Made by a program: the position numbers and the translations under genes. Source: Ewingella allii (GTDB lineage: Bacteria; Pseudomonadota; Gammaproteobacteria; Enterobacterales; Enterobacteriaceae). Taken from it: 64,000 nucleotides of DNA. Positions 33,815 to 41,904 of this stretch are shown here, in pieces; the first letter of the stretch is position 1, and each line of letters opens with the position of its first letter. The notes beneath the pieces are model-generated. The model made no database searches. It saw only the letters and a list, made by a program, of their open reading frames with translations, and was not told the origin of the DNA. Location: contig NZ_JAWUDN010000002.1 in assembly GCF_044430645.1 (NCBI RefSeq), forward strand, positions 310,001 to 374,000, read 5' to 3'.

Positions 33815-35395
33815 TTATTTAGCCTTGGAGCTGAAAATCGAGTTAAAGAAGCTGTACAGTGCGTCACCGGCAATAAAGCCTGCCGCCAGAATCTCCATCG
33901 GCGTGCGGCCCTTCTCACCCCAAATACGGATGATGATGATACGCAGCACGATACCGGTGATAACCGCCCATCCAGCCATAACGCTGTTAATCAGCAAACC
34001 GGTCGCCAGCAGAACACCGAGCTGGCGCTTAGGCCCGCCGATAAGCTGAATTAACGCGCCCGGAATGGCCCAAATCATTAAGCTGTATGCGATGCCCGGC
34101 TGTGCGCCCGCCTGAATCGTCTTGGCATAGACGCGGGCTACCGGCGGAACCAAATCCTGCGCGAAGTAGCCGATGTGGGCGTACCAGACCACCGGAATAG
34201 CAATCACAAAAGCAATCAGTGCGGCGAACAACTGGATACGACGCCCCAGCAGTTCAGCCTGTAAATCTTTGCCATAGCCGCGCAGGATAAACCCGGCTTT
34301 CAGGTCAAAGCCCATGTCGGCGAAGGCTGGGCCAGTCGCGGCGGTAAAGCCGGTCAGCACGCAGAGCGCCAGCGGTGGGAAGCCAATCAAGATACCGACA
34401 ATCAGGGTGATCAGCGCCACGGCAAAGGCCGGGAACCAGCCTGAGTGCATGGCGGCGATGCCGACAATCAACTCATGGAAGAAAGCGGCAAATGCGGCGT
34501 AGACGATGAACGCAATCAGCATGCCGATCGACATTTCGCTGTACAGACCGCCCGCCAGCGCCAGCAGCGCGGCAATGGCAATATAACCAAAGGCGCCCAG
34601 ACCCAGTGCTTTACGCACCTCGGTAGCGGGCTGAGTGAAGCTGGCTTTGGCTTCGGCATTTTTCGCCCGCACCACCTGCACCACTTGAATCAATGACACC
34701 AGCCCCGCGCCTACCATCATGCCGTGTGGGATGTACATTGCGTTGAGGTCCATGCCCGCTAAAGGCTGCGCATAAGCGCGGATCAGCAGGCCGATGCCAA
34801 ACATGCTCAAGGCCCAGATATTGCCGATGAACGCAGTACCAAAGGCGGCCATCGGGATCTTCAGCATCGCGCCGCCAAGGCCAACTATAACCCCAGCCAC
34901 CAGCAGCCAGGCCTGACGCCCACCTTTGTCACCCGCCTTGATAGCTTCTGCGGCGGCGACGCCCGGCGGCCATGCGTTGCTGGCCGGAAACACCTTGGTG
35001 TCGAACAACCGGTAAAGCAGGTAGGCGTCCAGCAACATGGCTACGGACACCCCGATAAACATCGGTAAAATAAGCTGCGGCTGCCCCATAACGTAAGGGA
35101 TAGCAATGGGCATCAGCAGGCTATTCGCCGCACCAAAGGTGGCGGAAGAGATCACCGTCTGCGCTAAGTTTTGGGTGTGAATAGAACGATAACGTTGAAA
35201 GGCCTGCATCGGAATGCGCGCCAACAACATGGCAAATAACGCGCCGATAATCGACGTGTTAGGCGTTACGCCCAATGTCGTTATCAACTGCACGCCGATG
35301 ATGGCTCCCAATAAAGAGAGCAATACCATCACAATTAATGTGCCAACATCCCTGAGTGGATTCTGCTTATTATTTTGAAGCTCATGTTGTGCCAT
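33815..35395 (-). CDS. OPT-family (oligopeptide/YSL-type) transporter
   Basis: The 526-aa inner-membrane protein has about 14 hydrophobic segments. It carries OPT-family features such as LAGMDLNAMYIPHGMMVGAGL, FPASNAWPPGVAAAEAIKAGD and the C-terminal MEILAAGFIAGDALYSFFNS. OPT proteins move small peptides or metal-chelate complexes with protons. The start is ATG 35395 after CAGGGGC; a start 15 codons upstream is rejected. It follows the iclR gene by 92 bases and precedes DUF1177 by 211 bases with no strong terminator. The substrate is unknown and probably feeds the DUF1177 and AroM proteins. Confidence 0.82.
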   Translation of the reverse strand: MAQHELQNNKQNPLRDVGTLIVMVLLSLLGAIIGVQLITTLGVTPNTSIIGALFAMLLARIPMQAFQRYRSIHTQNLAQTVISSATFGAANSLLMPIAIPYVMGQPQLILPMFIGVSVAMLLDAYLLYRLFDTKVFPASNAWPPGVAAAEAIKAGDKGGRQAWLLVAGVIVGLGGAMLKIPMAAFGTAFIGNIWALSMFGIGLLIRAYAQPLAGMDLNAMYIPHGMMVGAGLVSLIQVVQVVRAKNAEAKASFTQPATEVRKALGLGAFGYIAIAALLALAGGLYSEMSIGMLIAFIVYAAFAAFFHELIVGIAAMHSGWFPAFAVALITLIVGILIGFPPLALCVLTGFTAATGPAFADMGFDLKAGFILRGYGKDLQAELLGRRIQLFAALIAFVIAIPVVWYAHIGYFAQDLVPPVARVYAKTIQAGAQPGIAYSLMIWAIPGALIQLIGGPKRQLGVLLATGLLINSVMAGWAVITGIVLRIIIIRIWGEKGRTPMEILAAGFIAGDALYSFFNSIFSSKAK

Positions 35396-35487
35396 AACTG
35401 CCCCTGAGATTGGTGCAAATAAACGCGTTATTTTCGCCATTAAGATCCACAGTTCTTAAATGACAAAAGTCGCGGTGAGGTATCAGT

Positions 35488-36252
35488 CTATTGCCAATAC
35501 TCATCACCCAATTTTTCAGCTAATTGCTGAGTGACGGCCAGCAGCCCCTCTTTGATCCCGGCGGGAATATCCTGACCTTCTTGTGGCGAAGGAAACGATA
35601 AACACAGTCCCACCATCTCATTGCGGTGCTTATTGCTAATACTGGTGGCTAATGTACTGATGCCTTGCAGAGTTTCGTTGCAGGCATGAGACACGCCGTT
35701 TTCCCGTATCTCCGCAAGGCGAGCTAATAATGCCTCTAAAGTTTGCGGAGAATTGATCGAATTAACACGATAATCCGTGCCAAATCGTTGAATGACATCA
35801 TCAATACTGTGGCGCGCCAAAATTGCGCGCCCAATGGCAGTTTCATGAGCTGGCAGTAAACTCCCCGCCGGTGTCACCACTTGTAAATAGGTTCTGCCGG
35901 GGAACATGCGCATGACCATAATGTCGCGCCCCGACAGCATCGAAATATAGCCCGTACACTGCGTCAACTGGCCAAGCTGCGCCATATAAGGCGAAGCGGC
36001 ATCGACCAAAGGCGCCGATAAATAGTGGCTGGCCACCGACAGCAGTAAGTTGCCAATGCGATATAAACGGCTATCTGGATCGCGTTCTAACAATCCCTGC
36101 CCTTCCATCGTCATTAATAAGCGCGATGCCGTGCTTTTTGGCAATTTCAGGTGCTCGACCACATCACTGAACGACAGGCCGGGATGGCCCTGTCGGCTTC
36201 CTTGTTGGGAGAATAATTTTAATACCGCAGAAGCGTTTTCTAATGTGGTCAT
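35488..36252 (-). CDS. IclR-family transcriptional regulator
   Basis: The 254-aa protein has an N-terminal winged HTH (residues about 5-65: FSDVVEHLKLPKSTASRLLMTMEGQGLLERD) and the IclR effector domain (from about 80) with TPAGSLLPAHETAIGRAILA and the cysteine-containing GVSHACNETLQGI. It is first in the iclR-OPT-DUF1177-aroM series and is the likely specific regulator of it, responding to the transported compound. A palindromic candidate operator lies just before its start codon. Confidence 0.9.
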   Translation of the reverse strand: MTTLENASAVLKLFSQQGSRQGHPGLSFSDVVEHLKLPKSTASRLLMTMEGQGLLERDPDSRLYRIGNLLLSVASHYLSAPLVDAASPYMAQLGQLTQCTGYISMLSGRDIMVMRMFPGRTYLQVVTPAGSLLPAHETAIGRAILARHSIDDVIQRFGTDYRVNSINSPQTLEALLARLAEIRENGVSHACNETLQGISTLATSISNKHRNEMVGLCLSFPSPQEGQDIPAGIKEGLLAVTQQLAEKLGDEYWQ

Positions 36253-36259
36253 GCTTATA

Positions 36260-36284
36260 GTTCCGATATGTGGAACCTAGTTCC
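36260..36284. promoter_or_regulatory. candidate IclR operator
   Basis: GTTCC-N7-GGAAC-N3-GTTCC gives two overlapping inverted repeats, the second (GGAAC CTA GTTCC, 36272-36284) perfect over 13 bp. The site ends eight bases before the iclR start codon on the minus strand, as expected for autoregulation by an IclR-type repressor. Confidence 0.5.
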
Positions 36285-36484
36285 TATAAGATTGAGTAAA
36301 AATTAAATCCGATAAGGAACAGGGTCAAGATGTTTCTTTTTTGTAAGTTAAATAAGGATGATTAAATATGCTTCACAGGGGGGAGGGAGAAGCCTTTTCA
36401 GACGATTCAACGCGGCTTTCCAGAATAATAAGCCGCATTGAATTTCATTGTCAGAATATTGCATCAATTATGACCAGGGCGGTT

Positions 36485-36676
36485 TTAACTGATGTCTTCA
36501 TCTTCATAGCGACGTTTGGAGTCCAAAGCTTCGCTTTCGGTTTCATGTTCACTGATCAAGGTATTGGGTTTCGGATGGTCGGCGCGCAGTTCATACCATG
36601 TTTCGGTTTTGCCCGATTCGCCTTTTTCAACCGGCACAATATAAGCTTTACGTGGATAGGGAGGCTGACTCGGCAT
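36485..36676 (-). CDS. yaiA: YaiA family small protein
   Basis: This 63-aa protein has the same length as E. coli YaiA and closely follows it: MPSQPPYPRKAYIVPVEKG, then TETWYELRADHPKP and RRYEDEDIS at the end. It is hydrophilic and cytosolic. Its function is unknown. I start at ATG 36676, which has a perfect AAGGAG seven bases upstream; the in-frame codons before it are not part of the gene. In E. coli it is cotranscribed between aroL and aroM. Here a terminator follows aroL and three genes separate yaiA from aroM. Confidence 0.9.
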   Translation of the reverse strand: MPSQPPYPRKAYIVPVEKGESGKTETWYELRADHPKPNTLISEHETESEALDSKRRYEDEDIS

Positions 36677-36771
36677 AAAAACTCCTTGGACTTGAGTGAA
36701 TGCATTAACGTGCAGTCTGTTAAGTATAGACACTCAACTGCGCGAGCTACGAAAGCCGGAGTCAGAAGCCT

Positions 36772-36802
36772 CTGAAAAGCAAAACGGGCCAGCAGGCCCG
36801 TT
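36772..36802 (-). terminator. intrinsic terminator of aroL
   Basis: On the minus strand the perfect 8-bp stem AACGGGCC/GGCCCGTT with a four-base loop is followed by TTGCTTTTC. It lies 28 bases after the aroL stop and before yaiA, so part of the transcription may end here. Confidence 0.75.
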
Positions 36803-36830
36803 AACTATTAATGACTGAAAAAGCCAGAGA

Positions 36831-37355
36831 CTAGCGCGCCACCGGCGCGGCCAGCGCATCCAAAATAGCGTCGACAATGCTGGCAGGATCTCGAGTGCCA
36901 TCAATCACAATATGCGCGGCTTCCTGATACAGATTTTCGCGCTCATTCAACACTTCTAGCATCTCTTCGGTGATAGGTTTGCCGGTCAGCGTAGGGCGCT
37001 GGTCTTCCAGAGGTGACTCTTCAAGACGCTGCGCCAACGTCGCTGCCGGAGAGCGCAGATAAATAACGGTGCCGGTACGGCGCATAAAGGCGCGGTTTTC
37101 CGCCGCCAACACAATCCCACCGCCCGTCGCGACCACGGTCTGGGGGGCGCTGGTGCTTTCAAGCGCCTGAGTTTCGCGACGGCGAAAACCCTCCCAGCCT
37201 TCGCGCTCGACAATCTCAGCCACGCTGAGTTTTGAGGTTTGCAGCAGATAGCTATCGGTATCGACGAATTTAAAGCCCAACGCCTGCGCCAGCGCGCTGC
37301 CTACCGTGGTTTTACCTGCGCCGCGTGCGCCTATCATGAAAATGGGTTGAGTCAT
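36831..37355 (-). CDS. aroL: shikimate kinase II
   Basis: AroL phosphorylates shikimate at the 3-hydroxyl, the fifth step of chorismate synthesis. The 174-aa protein matches E. coli in length and has Walker A GARGAGKTT (residues 9-17), the shikimate-binding VDTDSYL with its Asp pair, WEGFRRRE and VVATGGGIVL. The upstream region carries a TrpR-like operator, which fits the known repression of aroL by TrpR and TyrR in E. coli. Confidence 0.95.
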   Translation of the reverse strand: MTQPIFMIGARGAGKTTVGSALAQALGFKFVDTDSYLLQTSKLSVAEIVEREGWEGFRRRETQALESTSAPQTVVATGGGIVLAAENRAFMRRTGTVIYLRSPAATLAQRLEESPLEDQRPTLTGKPITEEMLEVLNERENLYQEAAHIVIDGTRDPASIVDAILDALAAPVAR

Positions 37356-37430
37356 TACTGCTGTCCTTTAAGCCCCGGAGCTTCTTTCATCCAAAAGATG
37401 AATATTCTGATGAGTGTCGAAACCGTCAAA

Positions 37431-37452
37431 TTGTACTCGCGAGATAGTACAA
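37431..37452. promoter_or_regulatory. TrpR-like operator upstream of aroL
   Basis: The inverted repeat TTGTACT (37431-37437) and AGTACAA (37446-37452) encloses exactly the 18-bp spacing GTACT-N8-AGTAC of TrpR operators. It lies about 76 bases before the aroL start. On the minus strand it overlaps a candidate -10 box TACAAT (37430-37435). No clear TyrR box (TGTAAA-N6-TTTACA) was found. Confidence 0.6.
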
Positions 37453-37631
37453 CAAAAAAGCCTCATCAACAGGTTTTTATCACCCGTTAGTGAAGCTTCT
37501 AAGATGTGCGGTCTGTTGAATAGCCCGACTGCTGGCGTTCATCGCCTGTGCAGTGGGCATGATACTCATAAATACTGATGGCGCAATATTTGCGAAGAGC
37601 AACCCTATTGCCTAGGGCTGATCCCCCCGTT

Positions 37632-38210
37632 TTATCGTGGCTTACACACGTAAACCAGCGCGGGCGGGAAATTTTTCACTACGCGGATCTTCTGCCAGGT
37701 GAAGTAGCGAGAGAGCATTTTTTCGGATAAATGACTGTATTGAAACTGCACCATCACACCGTCATTGGCTTTCAGACGCTGCTGGGCCTGCTGCAAAATC
37801 TTCATGCTGATGCGCGTGGGCATTGATAAGAGCGGAAGGCAGGAGAAGATGGCGTCGAAATCCCCCTCCAGAAACTCCGCCGAATGCGCCATCACCTGCA
37901 AGCGCGGATCGTCAATCAGGTTAAGCTTATGCACAAAGCTTGGTTGGATCTCAAATGCCTGCAGATGGGCATCAGCCCGCATGTTGCTCAGAATACGCTT
38001 GGTCAACACGCCGTCCGCCGAGCCAAGCTCAGCAATCTTAAGGGACTTGGCCCAGTCAATTTGGCTGAGCATTGAGCGACACAACCACGGTGACGACGGC
38101 ATGAGTGTCCCCATCGTTCGTGGCGAAGAGATAAAATTCTGTAGATAGAAAAATTGATTCTGCAGCGATACCCGGGTGTTTCTGATCGTCAGTTTTGTCG
38201 CATTTAGCAT
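37632..38210 (-). CDS. class I SAM-dependent methyltransferase, PmtA-like
   Basis: The 192-aa protein shows the layout of the phospholipid N-methyltransferase group (COG3963): the pre-motif FISSPRTMGTLMPSSPWL, SAM motif I IAELGSADGVLTKRIL (about residues 59-74), a DFDAIFSCLPLL acceptor loop and the C-terminal VVKNFPPALVYVC. Motif I has GSADG rather than the usual GPGTG. Members methylate phosphatidylethanolamine in some bacteria, but many are uncharacterised and could act on other substrates. The gene stands alone, 276 bases upstream of aroL on the same strand, and ends without a clear terminator. Confidence 0.72.
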   Translation of the reverse strand: MLNATKLTIRNTRVSLQNQFFYLQNFISSPRTMGTLMPSSPWLCRSMLSQIDWAKSLKIAELGSADGVLTKRILSNMRADAHLQAFEIQPSFVHKLNLIDDPRLQVMAHSAEFLEGDFDAIFSCLPLLSMPTRISMKILQQAQQRLKANDGVMVQFQYSHLSEKMLSRYFTWQKIRVVKNFPPALVYVCKPR

Positions 38211-38408
38211 GTTTTATAACCCCTGGGAAAGTAGACCGCTATCAGATAGAAAAATTCTTAAGAATTAATTAATTCCTGCATTTATTTTTCAAATTTGACG
38301 GGGTTTATAAAGCGGAATAAGAATATTCTCTTTTAAGCCGAGCTTTGGCTTATTCCTTTTTATTACTTTGTAAGAAAGATTAATAAAACAAACAGAAGGA
38401 CATATAAA

Positions 38409-38443
38409 ATAAAAAAGCCGACTACTTACACAGTCGGCTTTTT
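38409..38443. terminator. bidirectional terminator
   Basis: AAAAAAGCCGACT pairs with AGTCGGCTTTTT around an eight-base loop. On the minus strand it follows the DUF1471 gene by about 60 bases. The AT-rich 200 bases on its left, up to the methyltransferase start, hold nothing further that I can name. Confidence 0.88.
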
Positions 38444-38501
38444 GAAGCTGTTTATCGGTTTGATATCACCAGATGGTCTGGCACTTTCTTCTTGCTAAAG
38501 C

Positions 38502-38777
38502 TTAGCGATAAAGCTCTACGCTTGCGCGTTCAAGGCTGGAGTCGCCTGGGGTGCTGACCCCGATAACGCGGTAGTGGCTCGCGCCTTTGTCGGCAGCTTC
38601 GGCTTTCAATTGATCTTTAATACTGCCAGGTGCCCCGCTCATTTGGCTAACAGAAACTACGCCTAATGATTGGTAATTACCGCTATCAGCCTGCGCTGAA
38701 GTTATTTGCGTCGCTGCCAGAGCAGAGAAAGAAGCGGTAGTGATAATGGCTGCTGCAATAATAGGTAAGATTTTCAT
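38502..38777 (-). CDS. YdgH/BhsA/McbA-like (DUF1471) periplasmic protein
   Basis: This small exported protein of 91 aa starts at ATG 38777 after AAGGTG; three upstream codons are excluded. The signal peptide is MKILPIIAAAIITTASFSALA, with cleavage before TQITS. The mature part follows the DUF1471 pattern: a YQSLGVVSVSQMSGAPGSIKDQLKAEADKGASHYRVIG-like beta-alpha-beta unit (alpha helix SIKDQLKAEA) ending in ASVELYR. Family members such as BhsA, McbA and YhcN are stress-induced and influence biofilm or acid survival. The specific member cannot be assigned. Confidence 0.85.
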   Translation of the reverse strand: MKILPIIAAAIITTASFSALAATQITSAQADSGNYQSLGVVSVSQMSGAPGSIKDQLKAEAADKGASHYRVIGVSTPGDSSLERASVELYR

Positions 38778-39088
38778 GATGCACACCTTTGCTGTTTGCT
38801 GTTCTAAATTCGGTTAATTAATTTTTGCGGATGTTTTCCGTTGAATTAATTATCCGCCAGCCAATGCAAGATGACGTAATGCGCCGTAAAGATGCTTAAT
38901 CTTTGTGACGAAAATGAGGAGAGAATGAAAGTGAAAATTTCAGTGTCAGGATGCTGCAGGCAATTAAGGATTTTTGATGGAGTTTGATGACGGATATTTA
39001 CAGCTTGAGAAGCAGATTCGCACAAATCGACGCCCGATGGCAATCGCTGTTATGATTCTTTTTACTTATTTGAGAAGGGAGTTCGTAT
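38778..39088. other. divergent promoter region between the DUF1471 gene and yedI
   Basis: These 311 bases are AT-rich and carry no supportable gene. They must hold the promoters of both flanking genes. AAGGGAG before 39089 is the ribosome-binding site of yedI, and AAGGTG after 38777 (minus strand) that of the DUF1471 gene. No operator was recognised. Confidence 0.45.
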
Positions 39089-40009
39089 ATGGCTGGAACC
39101 AGCCTTCTGGCATTAATCGATGACATTGCTTCAATCCTCGACGACGTTGCCGCAATGAGCAAAGTGGCCGCCAAGAAAACCGCCAGCGTGCTGGGCGATG
39201 ACTTGGCGCTAAATGCTCAGCAAGTTAGCGGCGTTAAAGCTGACAGAGAGTTACCTATTGTCTGGTCAGTGGCAAAAGGTTCATTGATTAATAAGGCAAT
39301 CTTGGTGCCGCTGGCACTATTAATCAGCGCGTTTGCCTCTTGGGCAATCACGCCATTGTTGATGATTGGTGGTGCATACCTTTGTTATGAAGGTTTCGAA
39401 AAGGTGGCGCACAAGCTATTGCACGGCAAAAAAGATAAGCAGCAAAAAGCGGACGCCTCGCGCGAGGTTAAATCCGACGCTGATATTGCCAAGGTAGAAA
39501 AAGAGAAGATCAAAGGCGCCGTGCGCACCGACTTTATTCTCTCGGCGGAAATCATTGTGATTTCTCTGGGAACCGTCGCCGCCGCGCCGTTTATGAGCCA
39601 AGTGACCGTGATGGTGTTGATTGCCATCGCCATGACGCTGGGCGTGTATGGTTTGGTCGGGCTGATTGTGAAAATCGATGACGCGGGTTTGTATCTGAGC
39701 AAGCTGCGGGGTGAAAGCAGCCTAATGAACGGCGTACGCGCGTTTGGCGGCATGGTGGTTAACGCCGCGCCGTTGCTGATGAAAACCCTCTCCGTGGTCG
39801 GTACCATCGCCATGTTCCTGGTGGGTGGTAGCATCATCAGCCACGGTTTGCCCTTCATGCACAGTCTGGTTGAAGTGCTTAATCACGGGCATCAGGGCTT
39901 TGTCAGCACGCTTATCACTGGTGCAACCGATCTGGCTGTCGGCCTGATTGTCGGTGCCGCCGTGCTGGGCGTCGTGATGCTTGGCCAGAAAATCTTTAAG
40001 AAAGGCTAA
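39089..40009 (+). CDS. yedI: YedI family (DUF808) inner-membrane protein
   Basis: The 306-aa membrane protein has about five or six hydrophobic segments and the family start MAGTSLLALIDDIASILDDVAAMSKVAAKKTASVLGDDLA-like, which contains the conserved GDDLALNAQQVSG motif. It follows E. coli YedI (305 aa) closely up to RTDFILSAEIIVI and diverges in the last third. Its function is not established. ATG 39089 is preceded by AAGGGAG. A terminator follows. Confidence 0.9.
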   Translation: MAGTSLLALIDDIASILDDVAAMSKVAAKKTASVLGDDLALNAQQVSGVKADRELPIVWSVAKGSLINKAILVPLALLISAFASWAITPLLMIGGAYLCYEGFEKVAHKLLHGKKDKQQKADASREVKSDADIAKVEKEKIKGAVRTDFILSAEIIVISLGTVAAAPFMSQVTVMVLIAIAMTLGVYGLVGLIVKIDDAGLYLSKLRGESSLMNGVRAFGGMVVNAAPLLMKTLSVVGTIAMFLVGGSIISHGLPFMHSLVEVLNHGHQGFVSTLITGATDLAVGLIVGAAVLGVVMLGQKIFKKG

Positions 40010-40025
40010 TTTAAAAACGCCAATA

Positions 40026-40063
40026 AAAAGGGCTGCGGTTTATCTCGCAGCCCTTCTTCTTTT
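40026..40063. terminator. terminator after yedI
   Basis: AAGGGCTGCG pairs with CGCAGCCCTT around an eight-base loop, followed by CTTCTTTTAT; A-rich sequence precedes it, so it may also end the converging methyltransferase gene. Confidence 0.8.
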
Positions 40064-40096
40064 ATAAAGACAGTTTTATAGAAACAGTCCTACCGG

Positions 40097-40867
40097 CTAA
40101 CTTTTCTTGGCAATGATAAAGGCCAAATCCACGGTAAAAGTACCGTCCTCTTGGATCTCAAAGTGCTGAATCACTTCGTCTGACATCGCTTTTTGCAACT
40201 CACGGATCGCCACCACAAAGTGCTCTGGAGTGCGCATTCTCTCAACCCAGCTTTTAAACTCTAACTGCGTGCGCCCGGAGGTTAACTCTTGGACTAACAA
40301 CCCAGCTTCGCTAAACAGCGTCAGCCACTCGCCCGGCGCATAGTTGTGGACGTGCGAGGTATCGCGCAGTTTTTCGATGGTCTGCAAAAAGATGTCTTTC
40401 ACTGGCTGGCCGGTAGAAGCCAGATCCATCATGATCATAATGCCGCCGGGCTTCAGCACGCGGCGCACCTCGCGCAGCGCCTGACCGACGTCGTGCCAGT
40501 GGTGTGCAGAGTAACGGCTAATAATGATGTCGGCACTGCTGTCGGCGAAAGGCAGTGACTCCGCCACGCCCTGCTCGACGCTGATATTGGCTAAGCCTTT
40601 GTCCTTCGCCGCCTGACTGACCACTTCCAGCATTTGCGCTGACAAATCATAGGCCACCACCTCTTTTACCGCCTTCGCCGCGACGAAGCTGGCGTGCCCA
40701 GCTCCACAGCCTAAGTCGATAACTCGGGCGTCCGGGTGTGACTGCAACATTGTGGCTAATCTTTGTAAATCAGGCCCTTGTGAGTGAACCGCGCTGGTTA
40801 AGTAATCCTGCGCCTGTGCACCGAACTGTTTATCGACCGTCTGGCTGTGACTGTTTTTGCTTTCCAT
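40097..40867 (-). CDS. class I SAM-dependent methyltransferase (Methyltransf_11 type)
   Basis: The 256-aa cytosolic protein has SAM motif I VIDLGCGAGHASF (about residues 49-61), motif II YDLSAQML, a motif-IV-like ADIIISRYSAHHWHD and LREVRRVLKPGGIMIMMD. This is the UbiE/YafE-like group whose small-molecule substrate is often unknown; YafE of E. coli is the nearest relative I can suggest. It is divergent from an XRE-type regulator 164 bases away, a common arrangement in which the regulator controls the enzyme gene. Confidence 0.85.
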   Translation of the reverse strand: MESKNSHSQTVDKQFGAQAQDYLTSAVHSQGPDLQRLATMLQSHPDARVIDLGCGAGHASFVAAKAVKEVVAYDLSAQMLEVVSQAAKDKGLANISVEQGVAESLPFADSSADIIISRYSAHHWHDVGQALREVRRVLKPGGIMIMMDLASTGQPVKDIFLQTIEKLRDTSHVHNYAPGEWLTLFSEAGLLVQELTSGRTQLEFKSWVERMRTPEHFVVAIRELQKAMSDEVIQHFEIQEDGTFTVDLAFIIAKKS

Positions 40868-41031
40868 TGAGTGCTCCCGTCTGTTTGTTATTGTTGTTTT
40901 GCCGATGTTGTTGCCTTAGCCAAAATGGCCGTAGGAACACTATAGGTACTGTTTTATACGGGTACAATATGAGCATTTATACTAGTATTAATAACACCCT
41001 GTCTGAGTCTTTAATATGAGTAGCGACGGCG

Positions 41032-41820
41032 ATGAATAACAACGATCCTCTGAATGGCCCGAAGGCATTAGGCGCATTTTTGCGCGCACAGCGCGAGCGT
41101 ACTTCGCCGCAAGATGTCGGGTTGCCAAGCTCCACGCGCCGCCGGACCAGCGGGCTGCGCCGCGAGGAGTTGGCGCAAATCAGCGGCATCAGCACCACTT
41201 GGTATACCTGGATCGAGCAAGGGCGAGACGTGTCGATTTCCGCCGCGACGCTTGATCGATTGGCGCAGGCGCTAAGGTTGGAGAGTGCCGCGCGCGAATA
41301 CCTCTTTAGCCTTGCTGAGATCAAAGATCCGCAGGCTAAAATTGCCGATAACGCGCCGGACGCGCACATTCGTGAATCTGTGCATCAGCTCAACTGTCCG
41401 GGGTATTTGCTGGACAGCGCCTGGAACGTGCTGAGCTGGAACCCGCAGGCCGAGCAGCTTTTCGCGGGCTGGCTGGGGGTGGATTCCCAACCGAACCTGC
41501 TGCGCTTTATGTTTCTTAATCCGCTGGCTCGCACGCTGGTAGTCAACTGGTCGCAGCGCGCCAAGCGCGTGGTAGCTGAGTTTCGTGCCGAAAGTGCCCA
41601 TTACGCCCATTCAGATGAGATTCGCCAAAGCGTGATGGCGCTGCGCGAAGAGAGTGAAGTGTTCGACCAGTGGTGGACGCAGCAGGACGTGCTGGGCCGC
41701 GAAGGGGGAGAACGCCGCTTCCAGCATCCGATTCAGGGCGAAGTGGTGTATCGCCAGCAGACCTTCTTCCCGGCGGGCCATGCAGAATTCAAACTGGTGA
41801 TGCTTATCGAACAGCACTAA
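41032..41820 (+). CDS. XRE-family regulator with MmyB-like ligand domain
   Basis: The 262-aa protein has an N-terminal Cro/CI-type HTH (LGAFLRAQRERTSP, then TSGLRREELAQISGISTTWYTWIEQGRDVSIS) ending near residue 90. From about residue 105 it has the MmyB-like ligand-binding domain, marked by YLLDSAWNVLSWNPQAEQLF and FLNPLAR. Members of this family regulate adjacent oxidoreductase or methyltransferase genes in response to fatty acids or other small molecules. It is divergent from the methyltransferase gene, its likely target. A candidate -10 box TACAAT lies near 40964 in the shared region. Confidence 0.88.
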   Translation: MNNNDPLNGPKALGAFLRAQRERTSPQDVGLPSSTRRRTSGLRREELAQISGISTTWYTWIEQGRDVSISAATLDRLAQALRLESAAREYLFSLAEIKDPQAKIADNAPDAHIRESVHQLNCPGYLLDSAWNVLSWNPQAEQLFAGWLGVDSQPNLLRFMFLNPLARTLVVNWSQRAKRVVAEFRAESAHYAHSDEIRQSVMALREESEVFDQWWTQQDVLGREGGERRFQHPIQGEVVYRQQTFFPAGHAEFKLVMLIEQH

Positions 41821-41904
41821 GCCCAATTGACGGTTTATCAGAGATATGTGAGGCTGAATTAGCCTATTTCCACATACCTATTAAAGCCCTGACAGGAGTC
41901 ATTC

